DNA from: CAVORD01 sp963698535
Lineage (GTDB): Bacteria > Bacteroidota > Bacteroidia > Bacteroidales > VadinHA17
Direction of reading: 5' to 3'
NCBI GenBank assembly: GCA_963698535.1
Contig: CAVORD010000002.1
Span: forward strand, 186,001 to 250,000
Length of the DNA stretch: 64,000 nucleotides
The notes beneath the pieces are model-generated. The model was not told where the DNA came from, did no database searches, and saw only the letters and a program-made list of their open reading frames with translations. Both the position numbers and the translations under genes were made by a program. How positions within the stretch are numbered: position 1 is the first letter of the stretch; each line of letters opens with the position of its first letter. This document shows, in pieces, positions 30,678 through 41,035 of the stretch.

Positions 30678-31121
30678 CTAGAACTTGTTTATTTCTGAAA
30701 TCGGATACATAACATGTTTGAGCCAAAGTTCTTTAATAGCCTCCATTATTTCCTCGTATTGGTCGAACCCAATCGGCTTTGTAATGTAACAGCTTGCTCC
30801 ATTCTGATAGCTTTTATTGATGTCGGATTCAGCATCGGATGTTGTAAAAACAATTACCGGAATCTTTTTTAAAGATTCATTCTGTTTTATTTTCGACATA
30901 AATTCGTGCCCGTTCATCAAGGGCATGTTTAAATCCAACAAGATTAAGTCGGGCAAGTCGCCTGAATTATTTAACTGATTTGTGCAATATTCGTAGGCCT
31001 CTACACCGTTGTATTTTATCACCAGGATAATATCTGCTCTGGACGTTTCAAGGTTTTCCAGTATTAATTCAACATCTTCCTTATCATCTTCAACAAGTAA
31101 TACTCTTTTTTTGTCCATCAC
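30678..31121 (-). CDS. single-domain response regulator (Rcp1-like)
   Basis: A 147-residue receiver domain only. Acidic pocket VEDDKED, phospho-Asp in LILLDLNMPLMNGHE, switch Thr in VIVFTTSDAE and Lys in YITKPI are all present. No output domain, so it probably relays phosphate or binds a partner kinase. It is 42 nt downstream of a closely similar receiver gene, which suggests a local duplication. Rcp1-type regulators typically pair with phytochrome-like kinases, consistent with the neighbouring SHDLKEPLRK kinases. Confidence 0.9.
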   Translation of the reverse strand: MMDKKRVLLVEDDKEDVELILENLETSRADIILVIKYNGVEAYEYCTNQLNNSGDLPDLILLDLNMPLMNGHEFMSKIKQNESLKKIPVIVFTTSDAESDINKSYQNGASCYITKPIGFDQYEEIMEAIKELWLKHVMYPISEINKF

Positions 31122-31163
31122 TAAAAATTTTAATATATATTGTTTCCGTTTCGCCCTTAATGT

Positions 31164-31613
31164 TTAATTTGCTGAGGGGTATTTTACTACAGTAAACCAG
31201 AAATTACTGATTGAGTCAACAACTTTCTGGAATTGGTTAAGGCCTACCGGTTTGGTTACGTAACAATTTACCCCACTAGAATAGGTTTTGCTGATATCAA
31301 GTTCGGCATCGGAAGTAGTAAGTACCACAATTGGAATTCTTGCTAAATGTTCGTCCTTTTTTAATGCGGCTATTACTTCGTGGCCATTCATTCGCGGCAT
31401 ATTTAAATCGAGTAATATTAAATCAGGAAACTTTTTCGGATTGTTTTTATTTTTTTCTAAAAACTCCATGGCCTCCACCCCATCGTGTACTATTTCGATA
31501 TTTACTTTCACTTTCGACATTTCCAGAATTTCTACTGTCAAGTCGCAATCTTCCTGGTCGTCGTCAACCAGCAGCACATTAATTGATTCAAAAAGATTCT
31601 TCATTTTATTCAT
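31164..31613 (-). CDS. single-domain response regulator (Rcp1-like)
   Basis: A 149-residue receiver with VDDDQED, phospho-Asp in LILLDLNMPRMNGHE, VVLTTSDAE and YVTKPVG. It starts 2 nt after the stop of the upstream kinase, so it is almost certainly co-translated with it and is the likely direct phosphate acceptor. The next gene is a paralogue. No output domain. Confidence 0.9.
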   Translation of the reverse strand: MNKMKNLFESINVLLVDDDQEDCDLTVEILEMSKVKVNIEIVHDGVEAMEFLEKNKNNPKKFPDLILLDLNMPRMNGHEVIAALKKDEHLARIPIVVLTTSDAELDISKTYSSGVNCYVTKPVGLNQFQKVVDSISNFWFTVVKYPSAN

Positions 31614-31615
31614 TT

Positions 31616-34436
31616 TTATAGAGTAATTATATTTTTGGGTAATGTAAGTTGTATGGTAGTTCCTTCGCCAGGTTTCGAGTGGGCACTAATTTCACCCCCA
31701 TGCCGCTCAATTATTTTTTTGCAGATAGCCAGCCCAATACCCGTTCCTTCAAATTGCTCGCGCGAGTGCAAGCGTTGGAACATCATAAAAATCTTATCCG
31801 TATAATCGGCATTAAATCCTATTCCGTTATCCTGCACCTTAAATAACCAATTATTGCCCTTGTCCTCGGCTTTTATCTCCACAACAGGATTCAATTTTCC
31901 CCTAAACTTTAACGCATTACCTACCAGATTTTGAAATACCTGCATTAATTGACCGGAATCGCCATGGACAACAGGCAATTCATCGACTATTATTTGTGCC
32001 TTTTCCTCTTTTATTTTTAATTCAAGGATTTCTTTTACATTTTCAACTACTTCGTTCATATTTACCTTTGTAAATTCTTTCCCTTGTGTTGAAACCCTCG
32101 AAAGACTAAGCAAGTCGCTAATCAACGTTTCCATGCGCTCGGCTCCCGAGGTAATAATTTTGATATACTGTTCTGCTTTTTCGTCGAGCTTGGGTTTGTA
32201 TTTAACATCCAACAACTCGGTATAGTTTTTTATTTTACGTAAGGGTTCCTTCAGGTCGTGTGATGCAACAAAGGCAAACTGTTCCAGTTCTTTGTTCGAC
32301 TGCTCCAGCTTTTGCATCGAATACTTTAACGATTCTTCAATTTGTTTTAGTTCTGTTACATCAGATGCTGATGCATATAAAACATCTTCATAAGGTGTAG
32401 AAACCCAATTTAGCCATCTATAAGATCCATTTTTATGCTGATAACGGTTTGAGAAGTTTACTGTAGGAGCACCAGTTTTAAGTTTTGCAACTTCATTTAA
32501 GGTTGATTCTATATCATCGGGATGTATAAAATCAAGAAATGGTTTAGATTTTAATTCTTCCTGAGTCCAGCCCAATGTTTTTTCCCATGCCGGATTTAAA
32601 TATTTGAAATAACCATCGGTACCTGCAATACATAACATGTCAAGAGACACTTGAAAGAAACGGTTTCGTTCTTCTACTGTTTTTTCTTTTGCTTTTACCA
32701 ATTCATTTTCAGCCTGAATGCGTTTCTCTGCATCAATCGTTTTTGTTAACAGGTCGGACAACGAAACGGCAAAGTTGATTTCTTCGATGGCCCAATTTCG
32801 TTTCTCACCAGTATGTTCGTGGCAAATTACACCTATCGTTTTCCCTCCTGCTTTTATCGGCACATCGAGCATTGATGTAATACCCAATGGTTTTAAGTAG
32901 CTTTCGTTAAACTCAGCAGTTATTTTGTTGTTTTGGGCATCGGCAATATCAATAATCCGATTATTTTCGAGTGCTTTAAAATAGCTTGGAAAATCAGTTT
33001 TTAGCAATTCAACTCTCTGGCAATTAATATTCTTTCCCTTGCTCGTAAAGTGTTTTGCAAACAATTGAAGCCTCATTGTTGCCATAAAGCCAGATACCAA
33101 CCCTACTAACACCAAGTGTTTCGGAAGCACTTTTTACCACCAGGTCGTAAGCTTTTTTTACATTCCCCTGCGTAAATATTTCATTAACAGCAAGTGAACT
33201 TATCACCTTAAAATATTTGGCAAGTCTTTCTTGTTGTTCTTCCAGTGCCCGGGTTCTGCTCGTCACCAATTCTTCCAGATGATTTCGGTACTTTTCCAAT
33301 TCCTCTGCCGCCTTTTTCTTTTCGGTAATATCTCTGATGTTTGCCACGGCGTGCCAATTGCCTTCGCGATTAATTGCAGATACTGATATCTCGATGGGAA
33401 ATACATTCCCATTTTTATGAATGGCGTTTAGTTCCAGAATTTTTCCAATAGCAGGCCCCTCACCCGTGGATTTAAATTTATTGAATCCTTTAACAGGGTT
33501 ATCCCCATATTCTTTTGATGGTAAAATTTGATGAACATCCTTACCAAGCATTTCATCTTTAGCATATCCAAATATCCGTTCCGATGCCGGGTTCCAAAAC
33601 GTAATAATACTATTGTTGTCAATCATTATGATGGAATCCAACGAAGAATTGGAGATAATCCTGAATTGTTCTTCCAGTTCTCTCTTTTCAGTAATATCAT
33701 CAACCAGGTTTAGTAATAATTCGGGATTTCCGTTTTGGTCTCTTAGTAAAGTGAGCTGATTGTAGGTAAGCAGTTTTTTCCCTTTCATGGTGGTGAGGGG
33801 CAATTCACCTTCCCAGGCGCCTTTTTCAAAAAGTATTGGGAATATTTTATCGTTAAGTACTTCCTGGTGCTTTTTGTCATAAAAATTGAGAAAACCATGC
33901 GCCTTCACTTCCTCTAAGCTATTTGCACCCAGCAAATTAATCATTGCTTTGTTCTGATAAGGAATTCCTCCATCGAGAGAACCCAAACCAAACGCTTGTG
34001 TGGAAATATCAACAACTTCTTTTAATAACCTTAAATCTTTCTCATCTTTTAATCTGTTTGTGATATCACGAACAATAAAAACAATATAGGCCTCATCACC
34101 AGCAGTAATAAATTCTGCATAAACCAGTGCCGTAATTTTATTCCCTGTTTTTGTGTTTAGCTCTACTTCATACTCGTATAACTTTCCTTCTGCCTTTAAA
34201 GTAGAAACTAGTTTTTCACGTTCTTTTAAAGAATATATATTGAGTTCAACGGTTGTTTTTCCTAGTAATTCTTCTTCCGAATAACCAAATATTCGTTGAA
34301 TCTCTTTGTTGATTTTCACCAAAGTTCCATCCGCCAATTTGGTAATACCTATACCATCGGGACTAATGTGGAAAGTATTTACATAAATTTGTAAATCCTC
34401 TTTGCTCATTTTATCTATTAATTCGGTATTAATCAT
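31616..34436 (-). CDS. PAS-PAS-PAS-GAF-PAS histidine kinase (one frameshift)
   Basis: The span encodes about 940 residues. The first frame (34436 down to ~33040) has three PAS domains and the start of a GAF domain (SETLGVSRVGIWLY). The second frame (~33040 to 31616) continues the GAF (IIDIADAQNNKI, SMLDVPIKAGGKTIGVICHE), then a PAS, HisKA (FVASHDLKEPLRKIKNYTELL) and HATPase_c (NLVGNALKFRG, DNGIGFNADYTDKIF, GTGIGLAICKKIIERHGG). One extra base in GGGAAAGAAT near 33030 explains the break. The SHDLKEPLRK box is of the phytochrome/Rcp1-partner type. No membrane helix. A receiver gene follows after 2 nt. Confidence 0.88.
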
Positions 34437-34454
34437 AGTTGCTTGGTTTATAGA

Positions 34455-36348
34455 TTAGTTTTTATGGTTTTCAGGAATTGTAAAATAGAAGTTTGCTCCC
34501 TTGCCAGATTCGGATTCTGCCCATATTTTACCACCATGTCTTTCAACAATTTTTTTACAAATCGCCAGTCCAATTCCAGTACCTTCATATTCTTCGCGGG
34601 TATGGAGACGCTGGAATACCTGGAAAACGCGGTTAGCAAGATTCGGGGTTAAACCCAATTCCGTTGTCCGACACGCAAAATTCCCATTCTCCTTCTCGTT
34701 GGGTGGCTTCGATTTTAATAAGCGGTTTTTTTTCTCCCTTGAATTTTAATGAATTCCCAATCAGATTTTGAAAAAGTTGTCCAATTTGAATTTTATCGCA
34801 TTTTACATTCGGCAGCTCACCCAATACTATTTCAGCTTCGGATTCCTTTATACTCACTTGCAGAATATCAAGCACCTGCCCCACCAGTATGTTCATATCA
34901 GCAGGCCTAAATTCTTCGCCTCGTGTTGCTACCCTCGATAAACGCAGAATGTCTTTAATTAATATTTGCATACGGTTGGCACCGCTGGAAATAACATTCA
35001 TGTATTTGCGTGCTTTTTCATCAAAGGAGTCACTATAATGTCTGTCGAGAAGGTCGATGTAATTTTTAACTTTCCGCAAGGGCTCTTGTAAATCGTGCGA
35101 AGCCACATAGGCAAATTCCTGCAATTCTTTATTTGATTGTTCTAGCTTTTGTAATGTTTCTTTTAATTCTATTTCAGCTAGTTTTTCATCGCTTACGTCA
35201 AAGTGAAGACCATTTATGGTAGTCGGCTTTCCTTTATTATCTCTTTCAATAATAGCCAGCCCGCGTATGTACCTAATATTGTTTTTACCGGTAATTATTC
35301 TATAATTCATATCAACTTCAGTACCACCCTCATCAATTATTTTTTGAATGGTATCATTGGCTTCTTGCTTATCATCGGGGTGTACCCATTTAAGCCATCC
35401 TTCATAATTGTATGTAAATTCATCTTCGCTTATTTCAAAAATATCCAGCGAACGTTTATCCCAGTATAGATAACCTTTCTCAAAGTTCATAAACAGAGTT
35501 CCAGCCTTTGCTGATTGAATTGCCAGCTCAAATGACCTTTCCTTTTCGACCAGTTTTATTTCGGTCTCTTTGCGAGATGTAATATCCTGAGCCGCCCCCC
35601 AAAGACCAATAACTTTGTTCTTATTATTTTTTACCTGCTCACCTCTAACCCACATCCAACCATTGCCTTTATCTTTTCTTACGGTTCTTAGTTCGAGTTC
35701 ATAAGGTTCTCCGGTGTCCACGGTATTTTGTAAGGATTTTGATAAAAGCTCCCAGCTTTCTTTGGTAAAAAGCTTCATATGCTCGGTGTAAGGCGGAACC
35801 GGTTTTGAAGAATCGAAACCATACATTTTATACAATTCCTCGGTCCAGCTTACTTCATTGGTTTTTAAATCGAGATACCAACTACCAATTTTTGCAATTT
35901 CCTGGGCACGTATAAGTTCTCTGTTTTTTAAACGAAGTTCCTCTTCAATGGCTTTCCTGTCGGTTATGTCGTGTGCCTGAAAAGAAATACATTGTTCATT
36001 CTTATATTCTATAAAAGATGCTGCTACTATTAATGTGAGGATTTTACCGCTTTTTGTTTGTACTCTAACTTCATAATTCGTGAGCTGTTTATCCCTCTTT
36101 AGTGTTTCACTAAAGCGATCACGATCTTTGTAATAATACAAATCTAATTCTGTCGAGGTTTTTCCAAGCAATTCTTGTTCCTCATATTCAAACAGTTGAC
36201 AGAAACTATGGTTGACAACCAGAATTTTCCCATCTGCTACTCGAGATATTCCGCACAAGTCAGGGTTAAAATCGAACAGTTTGACAATGTCTTTTTCATA
36301 CCCTTGTATTTGATTACTGAACATATGGCTTTGGTTTGGATTTTTCAT
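34455..36348 (-). CDS. PAS-rich histidine kinase (one frameshift)
   Basis: About 631 residues: PAS domains at about 15-135, 145-265 and 275-400, then HisKA (YVASHDLQEPLRKVKNYIDLL) and HATPase_c (NLIGNSLKFKG, DNGIGFNP, then in another frame ANRVFQVFQRLHTREEYEG and GTGIGLAICKKIVERHGG). An extra base near 34648 (CCCGAAT) breaks the frame just after the G1 box. The C-terminus resembles that of the next kinase, so they are likely paralogues. The gap to the next kinase is 18 nt. Soluble and cytoplasmic, ligand unknown. Confidence 0.88.
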
Positions 36349-36438
36349 ATTTAAACTATCTGGTCATATTTAATAGTTTTTGTGTATTTCCGCAATTGGA
36401 AATATAGGTTTTTGCCATGCTTTTTTTGCTGAATCTTA

Positions 36439-36867
36439 TCAAGATTTAAGGACATTGTTATAATTCTTATTTTCTACAGGGTAATGATATTTCCCATTCA
36501 TTACTTTATCAATAGCCAAAGGAAGCTCCCTAAACAAATCTTTTTTTAACAGAATGCCTTTTATCCCGGATTCGATTAAACTTTTAATATATATACTTGA
36601 TGTTTCCTGTGTAATAGCAATTATTTTCAGGTAACTATTGTTTTCCAATATCCTCTTGGCTGCCACAATTCCGTTTATTCCGGGCAGGTTGATATCCATT
36701 AAAACAATATCGGTATCTGAACGGGTCGTTATATTTGCTACTGCCTCTTCGCCTGTATGGTAAGTGCCTGTTACCTGATAATTTAGTCGAACCTTAAGAA
36801 ATAATTCAATATCTCTTAGAAATGTAAGATTATCATCAACAATTTTGATTTTATAGCTTGTTTCCAT
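36439..36867 (-). CDS. single-domain response regulator
   Basis: A 142-residue receiver (VDDNLTFLRDIELFL, phospho-Asp in IVLMDINLPGINGI, switch Thr in AITQET, Lys in LLKKD). The sequence is closest in style to NarL-type receivers (GIKGILLKKDLF) but the HTH is missing, and the protein ends after an Asn-rich tail. It may be a truncated NarL paralogue acting as phosphate sink. The first gene downstream of the tandem palindrome at 36949-36986. Confidence 0.85.
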   Translation of the reverse strand: METSYKIKIVDDNLTFLRDIELFLKVRLNYQVTGTYHTGEEAVANITTRSDTDIVLMDINLPGINGIVAAKRILENNSYLKIIAITQETSSIYIKSLIESGIKGILLKKDLFRELPLAIDKVMNGKYHYPVENKNYNNVLKS

Positions 36868-36948
36868 ACAATATGTTTTGCATTAATAATTGGTGTGCAA
36901 GATTCAACTTTAAAAAACAATAGATAAGAGGATTACTAACCTTTTTGA

Positions 36949-36986
36949 TATGAGAATTCTAACAAAATGATGTGAGAATTCTCACA
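36949..36986 (-). promoter_or_regulatory. tandem palindromic operator upstream of the REC gene
   Basis: A perfect 16-bp palindrome TGTGAGAATTCTCACA at 36971-36986 and a degenerate copy TATGAGAATTCTAACA at 36949-36964, centred 22 bp apart (two helical turns). CTAACCT and AGGTTAAT flank the pair as an outer inverted repeat. It lies in the gap between the NarL-type regulator gene and the REC gene it would control. Binding by that regulator is inference. Confidence 0.65.
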
Positions 36987-37115
36987 TAGGTTAATAAGCA
37001 TAACGTAGGCGAATAAACGGTTGAAATTGAATCGTATGAAAAATGATAAAAAGTAAGTGAAGTAAATTTTCGGATTGATATTTTTACAATTGCGGCCTTT
37101 GTTGTAAACATTAAT

Positions 37116-37772
37116 TTAAATTCTGATTATATTATTTTTTAATGCAAAAATCACCAATTCAATCGTGTTTCGGGTATTCGTTTTTGTTAAAAGGCTACTT
37201 CTGTAGTTATTGATGGTTTTGGGACTGAGATGACATTTTTCTGCAATTTCGTCGGTAGATGAACCATTTGCAAGATGTTGAAGGATTTCAAATTCCCTGT
37301 CAGTAATATCATCACTAATTTCTTTTTCATTCAATTTATTATGCCCCTGATACTTGTTAACAATCATGCTTCTTAGCAATTCGGCTGAAATATAACTTTC
37401 GCCTTTAACTACTTCAGTAATCCCTTTAATTAGTTCTGTATATCCCGATTTTTTAAGCAGGAATCCTTTTGCACCTGCATTAAGCATTCTTCCATAATAT
37501 TGTTCATCGACGAACATGGAAAGTCCAAGTATTTTTATATCGGGGTATATTTCAAGAGCTTTTCTTGTGGCTAAAATACCATCCATAATTGGCATCTCAA
37601 TATCCATTAAAACACAATCGGGTTTAATACTTTCCAGATGAGATAAAAATTGCATTCCGTTTTCTGCTTCGGCTACAACCACCCCAATTTTTTTTGTTTC
37701 AATGAGTAGTTTTAAGCCATTGCGAAACAATGCATGGTCGTCAACCAAAATTATTTTTAATAGTTTAACCAT
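37116..37772 (-). CDS. NarL/LuxR-family response regulator
   Basis: A 218-residue transcription factor: receiver (phospho-Asp in CVLMDIEMPIMDGI, Lys in LLKKSG) and a C-terminal LuxR-type HTH (DITDREFEILQHLANGSSTDEIAEKCHLSPKTINNYRSSLLTK, split here across the recognition helix). This is the only protein of the 25.5-39.7 kb block with a DNA-binding domain. It is 24 nt downstream of a HisKA_3 kinase, its probable partner. The palindrome 130 nt downstream is a plausible target. Confidence 0.93.
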   Translation of the reverse strand: MVKLLKIILVDDHALFRNGLKLLIETKKIGVVVAEAENGMQFLSHLESIKPDCVLMDIEMPIMDGILATRKALEIYPDIKILGLSMFVDEQYYGRMLNAGAKGFLLKKSGYTELIKGITEVVKGESYISAELLRSMIVNKYQGHNKLNEKEISDDITDREFEILQHLANGSSTDEIAEKCHLSPKTINNYRSSLLTKTNTRNTIELVIFALKNNIIRI

Positions 37773-37796
37773 TAATCCTCATTTATTTGAATTGCA

Positions 37797-39657
37797 TTAA
37801 TAAAAATTTATTTCAACTTTTAGCCCTTTCCCGGGAGCCGTAATAAATTTAATATTTCCGTTATAAGTTTTAACTCGCTCCATAATATTTACTAAACCAA
37901 AACCTTCATTCTTTTTCAAAGCTTTTTTAAAGTTAAAACCTACACCATCGTCGAAATACAAAATATTCAAACAATCATCTGCTTTTTTATAACTAATGTC
38001 GATAGTTATATTCTTTGCAGATGCATGTTTCATCGAATTATTAATTAATTCGGTAATTTCCCTGTAAATGGCCGCTTCGCGGTGCATCGTCAGTCTTTCC
38101 TTTAAATTGCTTGAGAAATGAAATTGTAAAGTATCGCCAATTTTTAATCTCGAAATAAATGTTTCTATGGCAGCATTTATACCAAAACTATTTAAGATTC
38201 TTGGTGTTAAACGGTTCGAAATTTCATCTACAATATTAACTGCTTCATTAATGTTTTCCAGACCATTCTTCAGAATCAATTCCTTTTCCTTCACCTCATC
38301 TGTATCAGACAACCATTCGAAATACATGTTTAAGGACGAAAGAACAGGCCCCAGGCCATCGTGAAGTTCTTTTGAGAAGTAGCTCCGTTCCTTCTCCTCT
38401 GCTTCTATTATGGCATTCATTATTCTTTTTTCTTCTTCTTTTTCTTCTGTAATTTCGCGGACAAGAGCAACCCGGAGATTCTCCTCTTTTGATAGAAAGT
38501 AGGAAGTAATTTGCAAGGTAATATTTTCATCCTTTTCATTTCTTAATTCAACCTCATACGGACTTGCATAATCCTTCTTCATCTCGGTTTGAACAATGTC
38601 AAGATTTTTTTTATTATCGAGAAAGAGAAAAAATTTGTTCCTATCAGTTTATCACGTGAGCTCCCATAAATCTCTCAAATGCCGGATTGACATCTACTGC
38701 AATACCGTCCTTATGAATTAGAATTCCTTGACTTGTAAGCTCGGTTAATCGTTTGAATCTTTTGTGACTTTCGAGAATAATATCCTCCTGTTTTTTCTTT
38801 TCAGTTACATCTCTGAATAAGACAAATCTGGAAGGAGTACCCTTAAATGTAAAATCCCTCCCTTCTAATTCAACCCACAGATGCCGCCCACTTTTATGAA
38901 TTCCCTCAACGACATAAGGCTCTCCACTCGGCTGCTTCATTTTAATAAGTAAAATTTTGATTGACTCTTCCGTGAAAAGAATGTCGATTGCATATTTACC
39001 GGTTAATTCTTTTTCGGAGTATCCAAAAATATTATAAAAGGCCTTGTTGGCTTCCAGGAGTACACCCTTATCGTGTATTGCGAGGCCTTCATGATTCAGG
39101 TCTGATAGTAAACGGTATTTTTCTTCGCTTTCTTCGGCTTTTTTGGTTTTATCAATAAGCTCATGTTCGTAATTATTTCTTTCGATTTCGTGAGCAACCC
39201 TAACGGCTACAATTTGAAGAATTGTTTTTATTTCTTCCGGATTTTCTATTGGTTTAGTGTCGAGTAGGGCTATTAATCCAAGTGGAGCGCCTTTAATATC
39301 CCAAAGTGGAATGCCAATGTAGCCTTCTGCGCGCATATCTACCAACATTGAATCTTTGGGAAATAAATTTTGAATATTTTTTACATAGCAACAAAGATTC
39401 TTACCCATAACATTCTCGCAAGGTGTATTTGTTAGGGGATAACTAATATTTGGTTTAACAGCTCCACCAGAGACAAAAGAAAGTGATTCGGCAGTTTGTC
39501 TGTCGGGATTAAGTTTGTTAATCATAACATAAGCAACTTGTAGTTTATCGGCAAGGAACAATGACAATGAATCAAAAAATTCACGTTCATCATTTGTCCA
39601 GCCCTTTTGGGCTATAAATTTTAGGGTTTCGTTAACTAATTTTTCCTTGGTGTTCAT
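37797..39657 (-). CDS. GAF-PAS-PAS NarX-type histidine kinase (two frameshifts)
   Basis: About 620 residues in three frames: GAF (about 1-155, LADKLQVAYVMIN, YIGIPLWDIKGAPLGLIAL), PAS (about 185-305), second PAS (LTSQGILIHKDGIAVDVNPAFERFMG, then SSRDKLIGTNFF, then LDNKKNLDIV), HisKA_3 with the phospho-His in SKELHDGLGPVLSSLNMY and a C-terminal HATPase (ITELINNSMKHA, DDGVGFNF, GFGLVNIMERV). Indels lie near 38655 and 38620 (in a T/A-rich run). The start at 39657 (MNTKEKLVNE) is better than the upstream ATG at 39699. It is the partner of the NarL-type regulator that follows. Confidence 0.87.
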
Positions 39658-39963
39658 ACTCAAACTATTATGTGTTTTGAATAAAATTGAAAAATACAAA
39701 TATTTTGATTACTAACCAATGTAATTGAATCTGTTATTTTCCTCAAGCATTGACTATAACATGTGGCTGCATGAAACGCAAGGGTTTTGAAACACAAAAC
39801 ATTCAAGTTACTACAGAGCCAATTTTTGCAATTAGACACAAATCTATACTTTGTTAATCAATGCGTCTACTCGCAAGATTTGGCGGACTTGATTAAATGC
39901 ACAAACGTCTCGTAAACCTATGTCGCCCTTATGCTTTATGACAGCGTGTTGTGTTTTCGTGCT

Positions 39964-40080
39964 TTACTGTTTTTCTATACTGATAGCAATTTTTCCTGAT
40001 TTACTCCCTTTTTCAGCATATTTATGAGCCTCTTTTATATTATCAATTGAAAAAAAAGTATCAACAACAGTTCGAACCTT
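39964..40080 (-). pseudogene. 3' fragment of an MDR-family (zinc-type alcohol dehydrogenase/quinone reductase) gene
   Basis: The frame reads VRTVVDTFFSIDNIKEAH then KYAEKGSKSGKIAIS and a stop, which is the C-terminal strand-helix-strand of medium-chain dehydrogenases (x-V-I-D-x-x-x-x-L-D-x-I-x-E-A-H). Nothing upstream belongs to this family; it abuts the truncated sensor gene directly at about 40080. A remnant after a deletion or recombination. 39700-39963 upstream shows no gene that I can identify. Confidence 0.6.
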
Positions 40081-40471
40081 ACTTGCCATATCTTTCTGTA
40101 TTTATGAATTCAGAATCTCTTCCATCAAAACAATTCTTATTAAATACAAGCCATGAGCTATATAAAGCTGAATCATTTCTAACAATCTCGTATAGTAATT
40201 TATCTACTTGATCACGAGATATTTTTTGTGTTCCTAATTCATTCTGAAAATAGATTGTCTGGCTTTTTGCTTTTTCGATAATCAAATCAAATTCATGTTC
40301 AATTTTTAACGATTGCAACTCTGCCAACTGCCTGACCTGCATACTCGTTCGTTCTAAAATTACATTTGATTGTTCTCTAATTATTAGGATGACAGCTATT
40401 GTCCCCAGAATGATCAAAGTGACACCTATAATTGCAATAGTTTTTTGAGAAAGTGATTTGAATATTATCAT
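40079..40471 (-). pseudogene. 5' fragment of a Cache-domain sensor protein
   Basis: From the ATG at 40471: a membrane helix (about residues 8-28, IAIIGVTLIILGTIAVILII), a periplasmic helix (MQVRQLAELQSLKIEHEFD) and the start of a dCache ligand-binding domain (YSSWLVFNKNCFDGRDSEFINTERYG). Family members continue with T-G-R-F-x-P-Y-W, but here the frame stops immediately and MDR reductase sequence follows. The product, if made, would be a 130-residue stub without signalling output. Originally a chemoreceptor or membrane kinase. Confidence 0.65.
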
Positions 40472-40540
40472 AATGAACCTACTATCTACTTTATAAATGT
40501 ACTCATTTTCAAATTTAACACCATCGAACCAACGACCCAA

Positions 40541-41035
40541 ATTTATTGTACGTAACTAAATTTCAAAACCTTAAACTAGTGTGATTTTTCAAGTGCAAAG
40601 TCAGAACTTTCGGATCTTAACGAACCAAAAGTTAATGAATAATGAACTAACAAAAAAATCCTTATTCCTCAAAAATGTAAAATATTCCCAGGAAACATAA
40701 TCAATTGCCGCATCCATCGGGAAAAGCGTTCAATCATTGAATTGCTTTGGTATATAGCTTATTACAATTTCTTAATAGTTTCAACATAAAATATTTCGGA
40801 AATTATTACAGCTTCTCGGGTCAATTTTAAGATGAGATTTATTGTGATGTGTTCATATAATCAACTACTTCCGTTAGATCTTTCAGCAAATCGAAGTTAG
40901 CTATTTAGCTTCAAAGAGCGATCACATGATCTCTGTTTTTTTGTTTTGAGCAAAGCGAAAACTATTCACTCTCTCACTACCTATAATTCTAAGAGGACTC
41001 CTCATCAGATACGGTGGGGAGTTTTTTATTGCTAA
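40541..41035. other. gene-free A/T-rich stretch
   Basis: No coding frame with family features. It contains a degenerate repeat TCAACTACTTCCGTTAGATC at 40860, related to sequences at 42369 and 43960, and a hairpin ACTCCTCA/TGGGGAGT followed by T6 at about 40993-41030 that looks like a plus-strand terminator. Confidence 0.5.
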
